A stretch of DNA of 64,000 nt from Fibrobacterota bacterium (GTDB lineage Bacteria > Fibrobacterota > Chitinivibrionia > Chitinivibrionales > Chitinispirillaceae): assembly GCA_023412475.1 (NCBI GenBank), contig JAEYNR010000059.1:1-64000 (forward strand). Direction: 5' to 3'. A program made the translations under genes and the position numbers. The stretch's first letter is position 1, and each line of letters opens with the position of its first letter. The notes below the pieces were generated by a model that was given only the letters and a program-made list of their open reading frames with translations, did not search any database and was not told where the DNA came from. This document shows positions 38,340-48,249 of this stretch, in pieces.

Positions 38340-40859
38340 TTATTGTGGCACTGAGTCCGGAAATACCTTACCATCTTCAACTGCGGCGTAATTCAGGTGA
38401 GCAATAACCATTCTGAGCTCCCCGTAAGAGAATTTGTCGCCGAAATGTTCTTTTGCAACTGAAAGCTCTCTGGATTCATGAGTTAAAAAATAGTTGCTTA
38501 TTTCTGCGATTTTTTCAGGACTTATGAATTGGTCGACAGCAAGTTCGCCGGTTGAGATAAAGTGAGCCATATGGCCTTCAATGGTAGAGAGGGCCAGGTT
38601 TCTTTGAGCAGCTATTTCCTGAACTGTTTTGCCAGCTTTATAGAGATCAAGACTTGTCTGCTTTGTATTTATCTTTACTTTTTGCTGCTCCTGGGGCATT
38701 TCTCTGTTTATGGTGCATTCGATATTGGAATCTATGCAATAGTTTTCGATTACATCCAGAATTTGTGAGCCGAATTCTTCGAGTTTCCTTTTTCCAAAAC
38801 CTTTGACACTTTTAAGCTCATTTATGGAGAAGGGAAGCCGGGTGCATATTTCGACAATAGTTTTGTTATGCAGGATCATAAATTCCGGGCAATCCAGTTG
38901 AGAGGCCATCTGGGATCTCCAGTGCCTGATTTTCTGGTATAGAGCAGGATGTGAATTTTCATAAGAGGTAGTATCTGGCTGGGTTAATTTTACTGTCGCA
39001 GGTTTTTCGATTGCTGCCTTTGATCTTGCCTCCAGAAAAGCTTCAACAGAAAAGCGATCCCTGCACCCTTCCAGGCAGCCAACTTTACTGCTATACAGAT
39101 TGTTTAGTTTCTTTGTGCTATCAGAAAAAGACTTTCTGATTTCTTTATTGTCAGAGCTTATTTCTTCTCCAGACTGTAAAAAACCACCAATACTGGTTTG
39201 AACTTTTATAATAAAATAAGGAATTGCCTTTTTGATTCGTTCATTGAGCAGAGCGTTTTTTTCCACATCGGGTTCCTGAGAAAGAAGAGAAAGAATCTGG
39301 GAGTGGAACTTTTCTGCAACATCGAAGATTTCAGTTTTGGCGGCTGAAGCATATTTATTCAATGAGGAAATAATATCCTCTAAAATGTTTTCCCGGTTCT
39401 GGTTAACCAGCTTTAGAAAATAGTTGATTTGGCGATTTAATTGAGAGAAATCAAAGAGATCCTTGAGCAATTTGTGCTGATAAGTGAGGGATGCTTTTTT
39501 CAGTTGTAACTCACCGGGCTGGTTTTCCTGAATGTTTCTGGTAAACTGAGAAACTGCTGAGTTACTAATAAGCACATGTGGAGAAAGAGGCGTTTTCAAA
39601 AACAAACCATCCAGGCTTTTGCACCGGCTCAAGGCGACATAAACCTGACCATGAGCAAAAGCTGCTCCGGCATCGATAATCACTTTGTCAAAGGTAAGTC
39701 CCTGGCTTTTATGGATTGTAATTGCCCAGGCTGCTTTAAGCGGGTACTGAATAAAACTGCCTACCTCAGTCTCCACAATCTCTTTTGTGTCATGATTTAT
39801 TGTGTATTTGATGTTTTGCCATGTTTCTGGTGCTACCTTTATGATCTCTTTGTCATCTGGACATTTTACATAAATCATATCGTTTTCTATTGCATCTACC
39901 TTGCCGATCTTGCCATTAAAGAAACGTTTTTCCTGTGATGAGTCATTTCTGATAAACATCACCTGGGCACCTGTTTTAATTGTGAGCTCCAGATCGGCAG
40001 GGTAGGAGTATTCAGGAAATTCACCTTCAATTTTAGCTCTAAATTTGTGAGATGCTCCGGAAAGTCTTCTCATTTTTTCTTCGTTAATTGCATTTGCCTG
40101 GTAATTATGGGTAGTCAGAATAATGCATCCCTGGGTATCGATATTGAGTCCGGGCTGATATCTTTTATTGAGCTGAGCCAACGTGTCCGGGCTTTTATCG
40201 CTATAGCGGATCTTGTTTAAAAGATCAATAAAGTTCTGATCTGTTTGCCGGTAAATCTTTTTCAGTTCAATAGTTAAATACTTTGACCTCTGAAGTGCTT
40301 TGCTTCCAAAAAAGAAAGGAGTTTGATAATAATTCTTCAATAGCTCCCATTCATCATCTTTGACCACTGGAGAAAGCTGCTGCAGATCTCCAATCATAAG
40401 TAGCTGTACTCCGCCAAAAGGCTTGTCATGATCTCTGAATCTTCTGAGCTGCTCATCTATGCCATCCAGAAGGTCTGCTCTAACCATACTGATTTCATCG
40501 ATCACTATCAGATCCAGGCTTCTGATGATATTTAATTTATCGCGGCTAAACTTATGATATCTGCCTGAAGCTCTTTTAAAAAATGGTGTATCGGCGTTGC
40601 CATCTGCCGGGGTGTCAGGGAGCCATGGCCCGAAAGACATCTGGAAAAAAGAGTGAATCGTTACTCCACCGGCATTGATGGCAGCAACTCCGGTGGGGGC
40701 AAGTACAACCATTCTTTTGGGTGAATATTTCCTGAGGTTACGAAGAAAGGTGGTTTTTCCTGTGCCTGCATTACCGGTCAGAAAAACGTTTTCTGAGGTG
40801 TTTTGCAGGAAGCCCAATGCCAGTTTCTGTTCAGGGTTATCGTTTTCTGGATTAATCAC
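38340..40859 (-). CDS. PIF1-like helicase with HRDC and helicase-associated HTH domains
   Basis: The N-terminal motor has Walker A GNAGTGKTT (residues 29-37), LAPTGVAAINAGG, Walker B VIDEISMVR, MIGDLQQLSPV and, near residue 390, TIHKSQGLTFDKVIID with ALSRCKSLDGL; this is the PIF1/RecD-like SF1B pattern. A linker (about 450-640) is followed by an HRDC domain (SFSINELKSVKGFGKRKLEEFG region) and a helicase-associated HTH domain (QTSLDLYKAGKTVQEIAAQR). SF1B enzymes unwind DNA 5'-3'; this domain set is common in Bacteroidota and relatives. The coding-like sequence continues in frame past the stop codon. Confidence 0.88.
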   Translation of the reverse strand: MINPENDNPEQKLALGFLQNTSENVFLTGNAGTGKTTFLRNLRKYSPKRMVVLAPTGVAAINAGGVTIHSFFQMSFGPWLPDTPADGNADTPFFKRASGRYHKFSRDKLNIIRSLDLIVIDEISMVRADLLDGIDEQLRRFRDHDKPFGGVQLLMIGDLQQLSPVVKDDEWELLKNYYQTPFFFGSKALQRSKYLTIELKKIYRQTDQNFIDLLNKIRYSDKSPDTLAQLNKRYQPGLNIDTQGCIILTTHNYQANAINEEKMRRLSGASHKFRAKIEGEFPEYSYPADLELTIKTGAQVMFIRNDSSQEKRFFNGKIGKVDAIENDMIYVKCPDDKEIIKVAPETWQNIKYTINHDTKEIVETEVGSFIQYPLKAAWAITIHKSQGLTFDKVIIDAGAAFAHGQVYVALSRCKSLDGLFLKTPLSPHVLISNSAVSQFTRNIQENQPGELQLKKASLTYQHKLLKDLFDFSQLNRQINYFLKLVNQNRENILEDIISSLNKYASAAKTEIFDVAEKFHSQILSLLSQEPDVEKNALLNERIKKAIPYFIIKVQTSIGGFLQSGEEISSDNKEIRKSFSDSTKKLNNLYSSKVGCLEGCRDRFSVEAFLEARSKAAIEKPATVKLTQPDTTSYENSHPALYQKIRHWRSQMASQLDCPEFMILHNKTIVEICTRLPFSINELKSVKGFGKRKLEEFGSQILDVIENYCIDSNIECTINREMPQEQQKVKINTKQTSLDLYKAGKTVQEIAAQRNLALSTIEGHMAHFISTGELAVDQFISPEKIAEISNYFLTHESRELSVAKEHFGDKFSYGELRMVIAHLNYAAVEDGKVFPDSVPQ

Positions 40860-41164
40860 AGCTTTCTACTCCATCTGATTAGTTATCCCAGATCTAAAGA
40901 TTAATTATTTGTGGTTCTTACAAAAAATAAGCAACAAGAAGCTTTCCGATATCTGCAGAGATCTTGCCAGGCATGTTCATTCAATATAATTGGATGAACA
41001 GTGGGAAACTGAAAAAAATAGCTGCCTGAAAAACAGTGAGCTGAATCCTCCATCCTATAAGTTGCTTCAGGTTGAAAACAGGTAAAAAGGGTGATCGATA
41101 TTGTTCGATTTCTTAAAAAGACTCCGTAGTGTCCGGTAAATTAGACTAATTAGAAATAACTACA

Positions 41165-41271
41165 TTCAATTCAAAAGCAGATTTGAATAAAACCACAAAT
41201 CCGAAATAATAAATTCTTAACAAATCCCAATCAGAAATAAATTATAAATCCCAAACAGAGCAGGAAAAATC
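41165..41271. repeat. Third copy of the AAATCC dispersed repeat
   Basis: Contains AACCACAAATCCGAAATAAT, CTTAACAAATCCCAATCAG and AAATTATAAATCCCAAACA, like the element near 181-250 and the copy near 37230. It runs directly up to the start of an NHL-like fragment. The remaining gene-free part, 40860-41164, holds nothing else recognisable. Confidence 0.5.
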
Positions 41272-41583
41272 ATGAAGAACCAAAACAACAATTACTTTTG
41301 TAACGCGACTAATTCCAAACGGTCGGAGAGAGAAGATAATTGCTGTATTTCAGCAATAACTACCGATATAAATGGAAATATCTATGCATACGAATTCGAA
41401 AAGGAGATAAGTGTTTTTGATTCAAATGGAGTTCTTACTCATAAGATCGATCCAAAAAAGGACACTATACTCTATTCCAATAGTGGTCTCAAAGGTGCCG
41501 TTCAACTTGTTTTATCAATGGCCATTGATCCGCCGCTTCAGTTCCGCAGTTACTTTTCTGCTGTCGGAGGGCAAGCTTCATAA
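41272..41583 (+). pseudogene. NHL/beta-propeller-like fragment
   Basis: A 103-codon frame with AGGAA before its ATG. Residues about 27-62 (ISAITTDINGNIYAYE; ISVFDSNGVLTHKIDP) look like one blade of an NHL/6-bladed propeller repeat. After about residue 90 the frame runs into the antisense of the neighbouring cotransporter gene, so the reading frame ends in foreign sequence. A single blade cannot fold as a propeller. It is best explained as the remnant of a longer gene, inserted or truncated beside the dispersed repeat. Confidence 0.45.
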
Positions 41584-43265
41584 TCGGTCAGGCTGCTATG
41601 GGATTCGTCAACCAATAAGCAGTCTGGTTTAGATAGAATTTGAGCGGCTATCCTGAAGGCATAATAATTTATCCTGCGTATCTCCTCAAGAAGATCGCTA
41701 TGGATAGAGGTCGTCTGCAAAGATTCCGGTTTTCTGAGGTAAAGCCGGTTCATGTGGTGCTCAAAAAGCTGATCGTATACTTTGTATACATCAATTTTCC
41801 GCTGAAAAACCGTACTTGCCAAAGACTGGTCATCAAGGACAAATGCTGTCAGAACCTCTTTGAGATTAGGGATGGTTATCTCAAAAAAACTCATTATTTC
41901 ATTTTTTCCCTCAACTGAGAGCGGCAGCGGACTGAATTCTATCTTCTGTGCAAGCTGTGCAATGCTTTTTGACACCAGATCTCCAATATGTTCAAGATCT
42001 GTGGTAACCATGATTAACTGATAAGCTTTGAATGCCTGCTCCGGATCAAGTTCAGAACGTGAAATCCGGGTGATAAATGCAATAATGCTTTCATGAAAAA
42101 AATCAATCTCATCATCGTCTTCCACAAGAGTATTCTTCTTATTTGTGTCAAACTTTTCTATCAGATCCTTACACTTCTCGACCATCATGGTTACCTTCTC
42201 TGACATATGCTCAATTTCCTTTGTTGCCTGAGACAATGCAAGAACCGGTAACGAAAGAGTCTGGTCGTGTAAAAAAAGAGTATGATATTTCTGTTGTTCA
42301 TTTTTTTTTGGCTTAACAAACTTAAGAATGAATTTTTCGAAATACTGAAGAAACGGCAGAAAGAGAATAGAAATGGATATATTGAAAAAAGTGTGATAAG
42401 CTGCTATCTGTAATGCGATGGAGCCAGTGGAGAAAAGGTCTATATACTTGACTAGTCCGGCAAAGGGTAAAACCACTGCAATACCCAGTAACTTGAAAAG
42501 AAAATGGGCCCAGGCGACTCTCACTCCTTCAAGTTCAGCATTAAGAGTGGAAATAAAAGCAGTAACACAGGTTCCCAGATTTGCACCCAGAATCACAGGA
42601 AAGAAATTAACAGCAGATGGCATCCATCCGGATCCGGTACTGTATGCTTCCACTAATGCTATAAGAATCGCAAGAGTTGCTGCGCTGCTCTGGATTATTG
42701 CAGTAATCAGAGTCCCAACTAAAAGACCATACCAGGGATTAATCAGGCTGTCATGCATCACCTTTTCAAAAAGGGGTAGACTCCTTAAGGGAGCAACACT
42801 CTGGGTCATCATATACATGCCAAAAAAGATAAACCCCATTGCCATAATTAATTTCCCATAAGCGCACAGTTTCGTTTTTTTACCGTTTAAGGTAGAAAAG
42901 AAACCGACCGCTATCATCAATGGGGCAATCTGGTAAAATTTAAAGGCAAAAAGCTGAACTGTAAATGTGGTTCCAAGATCAGAGCCAAGAATCATCCCAA
43001 GCGACTGGCCAAGAGTTAAAAGGCGAGCACTGGCAAAACTCACCAGCATCACAGTGGTAGCAGTGGAAGATTGTGTGATTAAAGTAACAACAACTCCGGC
43101 CAAATAGGCGCTCAAACGATGACGGGTGATGATATTAAGCAGCTTTCGTAGTTCTGTCCCACCAACAGAGCGCAGACTTTTTTCTCCCTGCTGCATTCCA
43201 TAAAGAAAGATTGCAATCCCGCAGAACAGGGAAAAAAGATCAAATATTGAAAATGACTGGTTCAT
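41550..43265 (-). CDS. Na/Pi-cotransporter family protein with PhoU-like domain
   Basis: The membrane part (residues about 1-310) carries the two inverted Na/Pi repeats with their QSS motifs: GVVVTLITQSSTATTVMLVSF and GTLITAIIQSSAATLAILIAL. A helical PhoU-like domain follows (about 340-550). The family imports phosphate with sodium. The start ATG at 43265 and the 571-residue length are normal. Its 3' end overlaps the convergent NHL-like fragment by 34 bases. No other phosphate genes adjoin it. Confidence 0.9.
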   Translation of the reverse strand: MNQSFSIFDLFSLFCGIAIFLYGMQQGEKSLRSVGGTELRKLLNIITRHRLSAYLAGVVVTLITQSSTATTVMLVSFASARLLTLGQSLGMILGSDLGTTFTVQLFAFKFYQIAPLMIAVGFFSTLNGKKTKLCAYGKLIMAMGFIFFGMYMMTQSVAPLRSLPLFEKVMHDSLINPWYGLLVGTLITAIIQSSAATLAILIALVEAYSTGSGWMPSAVNFFPVILGANLGTCVTAFISTLNAELEGVRVAWAHFLFKLLGIAVVLPFAGLVKYIDLFSTGSIALQIAAYHTFFNISISILFLPFLQYFEKFILKFVKPKKNEQQKYHTLFLHDQTLSLPVLALSQATKEIEHMSEKVTMMVEKCKDLIEKFDTNKKNTLVEDDDEIDFFHESIIAFITRISRSELDPEQAFKAYQLIMVTTDLEHIGDLVSKSIAQLAQKIEFSPLPLSVEGKNEIMSFFEITIPNLKEVLTAFVLDDQSLASTVFQRKIDVYKVYDQLFEHHMNRLYLRKPESLQTTSIHSDLLEEIRRINYYAFRIAAQILSKPDCLLVDESHSSLTDYEACPPTAEK

Positions 43266-43409
43266 GATAATCAGAAAACATCGGTTAAATTTTCAGAAAT
43301 ATCATTCATTATATCATTAGACAGCCGGATTGTTAGATTATTAAGGCTGGTCCAATGGCAGAAGCAATATTTACTTGGTTTTTTCTATAGCTCAGAAACC
43401 ACGGGCAGA

Positions 43410-44282
43410 TTATGATATGCGTGTGATAATATATCTTGCCAGATCATTAAGGATCTGTGCTCTTTCACCTAGGGATACGATATCTGAACAGGCCTGATCG
43501 ATAAGCTGCTGGGCATACTTTTTAGATTGCTCTATACCACAGATAACAGGGAATGTTGCCTTGTCGTTTTCCCTGTCACTGCCGGCATCTTTGCCCAATG
43601 CTTCAGTGGTACTTTCTTCATCCAGAATATCATCGACCACCTGAAAAGCCAGTCCCACCCGATTTCCAAATGAAGTGAGCTTATCAAGGTCTTCATGAGA
43701 AGCATTAGCCAGCATTGCTCCGATTCTTATGGAAGAGCAGATTAGAGCGGCTGTTTTATTGAGATGAATATATTCCACAATTTCACGGGTAGCCACTTTG
43801 CCCTCAGACTCGATATCTACCACCTGCCCCCCTAGCATGCCCTTTGTGCCAAGAGCTCTGGCTATCTCTGCTATGATGTCGACTCTGCCGGTTCTGGTCA
43901 GAATTTCAAAAGCTGAGATGCAGAGAGCATCTCCACCTAAAACAGCTAAAGCCTCATTGAAAGCCTTGTGAGCGGTCGGTTTTCCTCTTCTGAAATCATC
44001 ATCATCCATACAGGGCAGATCATCATGAATAAGCGAAAAAGTGTGAAACATCTCGAGTGCAGCCGATGCCAACAGCGTATTTTCATCTCCAAAATTTCCA
44101 CCACAGGCCTCATAAGTAGCCATTAACAAGCAAGGCCTTATTCTTTTCCCACCGGCAAATGTAGAGTAACGCATCAAGCGGTGGATCGAATCCGGATAAG
44201 TGGTTTCTGCAGGAAGCAGCCTGTCGAGGGTGGCATCTGTGGCTTGTGATACTTTTTTGGAATATTCTTTCAAATCAATCAT
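43410..44282 (-). CDS. ispA: Polyprenyl (farnesyl/geranyl) diphosphate synthase
   Basis: A 290-residue trans-prenyltransferase with the first Asp-rich motif in HDDLPCMDDDDFRRGKPT, the second in QVVDDILDEES, and GGKRIRPCLL for substrate binding. The two residues between the first DD and the rest of the motif (DDLPCMD) match short-chain IspA types. It condenses IPP with allylic diphosphates for quinone and cell-wall lipid synthesis. It overlaps xseB by eight bases at the end of a long operon, the usual xseA-xseB-ispA order. Confidence 0.93.
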   Translation of the reverse strand: MIDLKEYSKKVSQATDATLDRLLPAETTYPDSIHRLMRYSTFAGGKRIRPCLLMATYEACGGNFGDENTLLASAALEMFHTFSLIHDDLPCMDDDDFRRGKPTAHKAFNEALAVLGGDALCISAFEILTRTGRVDIIAEIARALGTKGMLGGQVVDIESEGKVATREIVEYIHLNKTAALICSSIRIGAMLANASHEDLDKLTSFGNRVGLAFQVVDDILDEESTTEALGKDAGSDRENDKATFPVICGIEQSKKYAQQLIDQACSDIVSLGERAQILNDLARYIITRIS

Positions 44283-44598
44283 CCTGGTTCTCTCCGGCTA
44301 AAAAGGATTCAAGCGTCAAACCAAGCACCCGTTCCATAAACTCTCCATTTCCTCCCTTGAATAGTTCCTTTACTTTTCCCTGAGCATTTTTCAGATGAGA
44401 GTCACACCTGCGTATCAGATGTATTCCGTTTTCAAAATAATGAAGAGCATTTTCGAGGCTAAGATCATCCCGTTCAAGCTCTCCAACCATTCTTTCAAGT
44501 TCGGTTACTGACTGCTCAAAGGACATCTCTGAGATAGTGGTAAGATCCAGGGGTAATACCTGCTGCGATTTTCGGCTTCTTGTTTTATTTTCTTTCAT
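44275..44598 (-). CDS. xseB: Exodeoxyribonuclease VII small subunit
   Basis: Residues about 24-90 carry the XseB domain (FEQSVTELERMVGELERDDL and LENALHYFENGIHLIRRC). At 107 residues it is some 25 longer than typical, with a basic N-terminal extension. XseB multimers bind XseA to form the single-strand nuclease. It lies between xseA and ispA and overlaps the latter. Confidence 0.92.
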   Translation of the reverse strand: MKENKTRSRKSQQVLPLDLTTISEMSFEQSVTELERMVGELERDDLSLENALHYFENGIHLIRRCDSHLKNAQGKVKELFKGGNGEFMERVLGLTLESFLAGENQDD

Positions 44599-44642
44599 AG
44601 TGCAAACTTTCGTATTTAATCTAATTTACTGCATTCTGCATG

Positions 44643-45896
44643 TCAAAAGGCCCTATTTGATTTCTTGTCGCTGTCAACAGAAATAATATTTCCCAGAGCT
44701 ACACCGGAATAAAAACGAAGTTTTACCATCTCTCCTGGGGTAAGTTCAGAGGAACTTCGAACAGCTTTCCCATCCTCTTTTGATATCACACCGTAACCTC
44801 TGGCCAGCACCGAGAGAGGGCTGAGCGAATTGAGTCTTGAAGCGGCAGATGATAAGCGGGCAACATCGCGCCTGAAGATCATTGCCAAACTTCTTGAACA
44901 TTGATGCTCAAGATCATCACAGTACTGACTGGCCTCAAGAAGCATCCTCAACGGCCTACGTAGAGCATTTCTATTAACTAAGCCATCGTAGCGATCCTGT
45001 ATGTCCAAAAAATATCTCTGAAAAGCGACACTGAATCTATCCACATAAGCAGAAAAATATCTTTGACTTTCCTTATTATCCGCAACAACCATCTCTGCTG
45101 CTGCAGATGGGGTTGGAGCTCTCAAATCTGCAACAAAATCTGCTATTGTAAAATCGATTTCATGACCTACAGCAGAGATTACCGGTATTTTTGACTCGTA
45201 TATTGCCCTTGCTACGATCTCTTCGTTAAATGCCCACAGATCCTCGATAGAACCGCCTCCCCGACCAGCAATGATACAGTCCACTTTACCATAAGCATTA
45301 AAATCGCGAATCGCAGCAGCTATTGAAGCAGCGGCGGCTTCTCCCTGCACTGCAACATCTGAAAGAATGATATCGGTTTGAGGTGCCCGCGATGATACAA
45401 CCCGTATTATATCCTGAATAGCAGCTCCTCGCTTTGAGGTCACTACCCCCAGTGTTGTAATTGAATCGGGAAGTGCTTTTTTATGTGAAACATCAAACAA
45501 ACCTTCCTGTTCCAGTTTACTTTTAAGCTTTTCAAAAGCCGCATGGAGTGCTCCAGATCCTAAAGGCTGCAGTCGGTGTATATCCAGTTGATAATAGCCA
45601 CCTTTCTGATAAACACGTATAGATGCTACGGCCATCACAGCATCCCCATCCTGAGGCTTGAAAGAAAGCTGCTGAGCCGAGGTACGCCAGATCACAGCAG
45701 GGATCTGGCACTGCTGGTCTTTTAGCCGGAAATAACAGTGTCCGCTTGAAGATGGCTTCCAGTTAGAGATCTCTCCTTCGACCCATATCAGGGTGTTACC
45801 CGATTCCAGCAGAAGTGAAATTCCTTCATTGATTTCACTTATAGTATATGGATGATCCGATTCTTGAGGAGAAAGAAACTCAAAAGATTCATTCAT
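44643..45896 (-). CDS. xseA: Exodeoxyribonuclease VII large subunit
   Basis: The N-terminal OB-fold (WVEGEISNWKPSSSGHCYF; LKDQQCQIPAVIW) is followed by the catalytic domain with ITTLGVVTSKRGAAIQDI, IIAGRGGGSIEDLWAFN and SAVGHEIDFTIADFVADLRA. A helical region and a C-terminal segment (SPLSVLARGYGVI) complete the family plan. The enzyme degrades single-stranded DNA in both directions. It overlaps ymdB by four bases (ATGA) and is 44 bases from xseB. Confidence 0.94.
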   Translation of the reverse strand: MNESFEFLSPQESDHPYTISEINEGISLLLESGNTLIWVEGEISNWKPSSSGHCYFRLKDQQCQIPAVIWRTSAQQLSFKPQDGDAVMAVASIRVYQKGGYYQLDIHRLQPLGSGALHAAFEKLKSKLEQEGLFDVSHKKALPDSITTLGVVTSKRGAAIQDIIRVVSSRAPQTDIILSDVAVQGEAAAASIAAAIRDFNAYGKVDCIIAGRGGGSIEDLWAFNEEIVARAIYESKIPVISAVGHEIDFTIADFVADLRAPTPSAAAEMVVADNKESQRYFSAYVDRFSVAFQRYFLDIQDRYDGLVNRNALRRPLRMLLEASQYCDDLEHQCSRSLAMIFRRDVARLSSAASRLNSLSPLSVLARGYGVISKEDGKAVRSSSELTPGEMVKLRFYSGVALGNIISVDSDKKSNRAF

Positions 45897-46684
45897 TGAA
45901 AAACAATCCGTTCATTAATTCTGGCGATGGAAAGTGCTTTTCCAGAATTATCATCGATGTCAATAATGACTCCGTTAAGCAGAGGACTGGACTCTGCAGG
46001 TTGGAAGCGCACAGGAGTCTGTAAAAGAAACCTTCTAATCACTAATTCTTTTTGCATGCCGATTACGGAATCCTCAGGCCCGGTCATTCCGACATCGCTT
46101 ATGAAGGCGGTTCCACCCGGCAGGACCTTTTCATCTGCAGTCTGCACATGTGTGTGGGTCCCCACAACTGCACTTACACGACCATCCATATAGGTTGCAA
46201 ATGCAATTTTCTCACTGGTGGCTTCTGCATGAAAATCAACAAGTATAACAGGTGTGGTTTCGCGGAGCTTTTGGACTGCCATATCGGCTGTACGGAAAGG
46301 ACAGTCAAGAGCCTGATTGAGAAATGTCCTTCCCTGAAGATTAAGCACTCCGATGCTACGATTGTCAGGGAGAGTATAAATGGTAAATCCTTTGCCTATA
46401 TTACCCGGGGGATAATTGAAAGGCCTAAGCACATTTGGATCATCCATAAAACTATACTCATTGTCTGGCACGGTAAATGAATGATTGCCACCGGTAATCA
46501 CCTGCACGCCGTATTTACGCAGCTTTTTGGCTAGTTTACTGGTAAGGCCTTTTCCTCCCGCAGCATTTTCCCCATTGCCTATACAGATATCTACAGCATG
46601 CTCATTAATAAGTGAAGGGAGGCGTTCTGCAAGAATACGCCTCCCAACATTTCCGAAAATATCACCTATAAAAAGTACCTTCAT
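45893..46684 (-). CDS. ymdB: YmdB-type metallophosphoesterase
   Basis: A TIGR00282-family calcineurin-like phosphoesterase: FIGDIFGNVGRR, NGENAAGGKGLT, TGGNHSFTVPD and VVGTHTHVQTAD give the metal ligands. Bacillus YmdB hydrolyses 2',3'-cyclic nucleotides and sits downstream of rny, as here. It overlaps rny by one base (TAATG), so translation is probably coupled. 263 residues is the normal length. Confidence 0.92.
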   Translation of the reverse strand: MKVLFIGDIFGNVGRRILAERLPSLINEHAVDICIGNGENAAGGKGLTSKLAKKLRKYGVQVITGGNHSFTVPDNEYSFMDDPNVLRPFNYPPGNIGKGFTIYTLPDNRSIGVLNLQGRTFLNQALDCPFRTADMAVQKLRETTPVILVDFHAEATSEKIAFATYMDGRVSAVVGTHTHVQTADEKVLPGGTAFISDVGMTGPEDSVIGMQKELVIRRFLLQTPVRFQPAESSPLLNGVIIDIDDNSGKALSIARINERIVFQ

Positions 46685-48249
46685 TATTTTGCGTACTCGG
46701 TGTATCTGCTTTCCCTGATGATAGTGACTTTGATCTGTCCGGGATATTCCATCTCATCCTGAATCTTCAGGGCAATCTGTCCGGCCATCTCTTCAGCCTG
46801 AGCATCGTTAATTGTTTCCGGTTCGACCATGCATCTTATTTCACGGCCTGCCTGAATTACATAGGATTTACTTACCCCTCTGAAAGAATCTGCAATTTCT
46901 TCCAGCTTAGTGAGCCGGTTGATGTAATTGGTCAGAGTTTCACGGCGAACGCCAGGTCGTGTGCTGGAGATTGTATCTGCAGCCTGAACAAGAATAGGGT
47001 AAACCGAGATTGGTGGCACGTCTTCATGGTGAGCCGCAATCGCATTACAGATAATTTCGTTTTCATTATTTTTAGAGGCCATATCAGCACCCAGCTCAGA
47101 ATGAGTGCCTTCAGTTTCTCTGTCAATTGCTTTACCAATATCATGAAGCAATCCGGCACGTACTGCGATTTTTGGGTCAAGCCCAAGCTCAGAAGCCATC
47201 AGGCCTGCCAGGATTGCAACTTCTTTGCTATGTTGAAGGACATTCTGCCCATAAGAGGTTCTGTATTTTAACCGTCCCAGCATTTCGACCATTTTCGGTT
47301 TGAGCCCATGAACATCCAGCTCGAAAATAACCTCCTCTGCAGCCTCTTTCATTATTTTTTCCAGCTCTTTTTCACTCTTTTTGATAAGCTCTTCGATACG
47401 GCCCGGATGAATCCTTCCATCGGTGATCAGCTTTTCCAGTGCCAATCTTGCAATCTCTCTACGGATAGGGTCAAAACCGGAAAGGATAACCGCCTCGGGA
47501 GTATCATCAACTATAACATCTATCCCGGTAGCTTCTTCAAATGAGCGGATATTACGTCCCTCACGACCAATAATTCTTCCCTTCATCTCATCGTTTGGAA
47601 GATGTACTACAGAAACGGTTGATTCCACAGTGGTATCTGCAGCACAGCGCTGAATTGATTGGACGATGATCTCTTTGGATTCGCGTTCTGCATCGGCTTT
47701 TGCCTGATCCTTAATCTCTTTGATCATCTGGGCACATTCGTAGCGAACCTGATTTTCCAGATTCTCCAACAGCAGCTTTTTGGCTTCCTCCTGAGTCATG
47801 TGAGAGATTTTCTCCAGCTTTTCGTTTTCCTGGGCGATAAGCCGGGTTAATTCGTTGTCTTTGGTGCGCAAGGTTTTTTCTTTGGTATTAAGGAAACTTT
47901 CCCGTGCAGCAAATTCTGATTCCCGTTTTTCGATAAGGTCTTCCCGCCTTTTCAGATCAAGATCCAGCTCCTTAAGCCGTTGTTGCTCCTGTCGGATACT
48001 TTCTCTTGTTCTGGTGGCTTCTTTTTCAAATTCTGTTTTGGCTTTGAACCACTCATCCTTTGCCTCAAGAATTGCCGTCTTTTTCTGGAGTTCAGCCTCA
48101 TTTCTGGCTTCTTTAACGATTCGTTCAGCCTCTCTCTGAATCTCCTGTTCTTTATTCTGTTTGTATTTTCTGTCTATTAGCAAGCGCCAGTAAAGGCCAG
48201 CCGCAATACCAACGACAGCGGTTATGATATAAATGAGTGTAACACCCAT
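46684..48249 (-). CDS. rny: Ribonuclease Y
   Basis: An N-terminal membrane helix (TLIYIITAVVGIAAGLYW), a long coiled coil (about residues 30-200), a KH domain (MKGRIIGREGRNIRSFE) and an HD domain with GLLHDIGKAIDRE. This is the RNase Y order, and 521 residues is the usual length. It is a membrane-attached endoribonuclease that initiates mRNA decay. GGAGG lies before its ATG. It is followed by ymdB with a one-base overlap. Confidence 0.95.
   Translation of the reverse strand: MGVTLIYIITAVVGIAAGLYWRLLIDRKYKQNKEQEIQREAERIVKEARNEAELQKKTAILEAKDEWFKAKTEFEKEATRTRESIRQEQQRLKELDLDLKRREDLIEKRESEFAARESFLNTKEKTLRTKDNELTRLIAQENEKLEKISHMTQEEAKKLLLENLENQVRYECAQMIKEIKDQAKADAERESKEIIVQSIQRCAADTTVESTVSVVHLPNDEMKGRIIGREGRNIRSFEEATGIDVIVDDTPEAVILSGFDPIRREIARLALEKLITDGRIHPGRIEELIKKSEKELEKIMKEAAEEVIFELDVHGLKPKMVEMLGRLKYRTSYGQNVLQHSKEVAILAGLMASELGLDPKIAVRAGLLHDIGKAIDRETEGTHSELGADMASKNNENEIICNAIAAHHEDVPPISVYPILVQAADTISSTRPGVRRETLTNYINRLTKLEEIADSFRGVSKSYVIQAGREIRCMVEPETINDAQAEEMAGQIALKIQDEMEYPGQIKVTIIRESRYTEYAK

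Noticed and set aside
38033..38380. 115-codon minus-strand frame downstream of the helicase
   Set aside because: It is a shifted frame across the acidic tail and the helicase 3' end; Met/Ile/Arg-rich, low-quality sequence.
41110..41140. Insertion-sequence end (TAGTGTCCGG-like)
   Set aside because: A short match only, with no partner end and no transposase nearby.
45927..46480. Plus-strand frames of 88 and 142 codons
   Set aside because: Antisense of ymdB, which is intact and operon-embedded.
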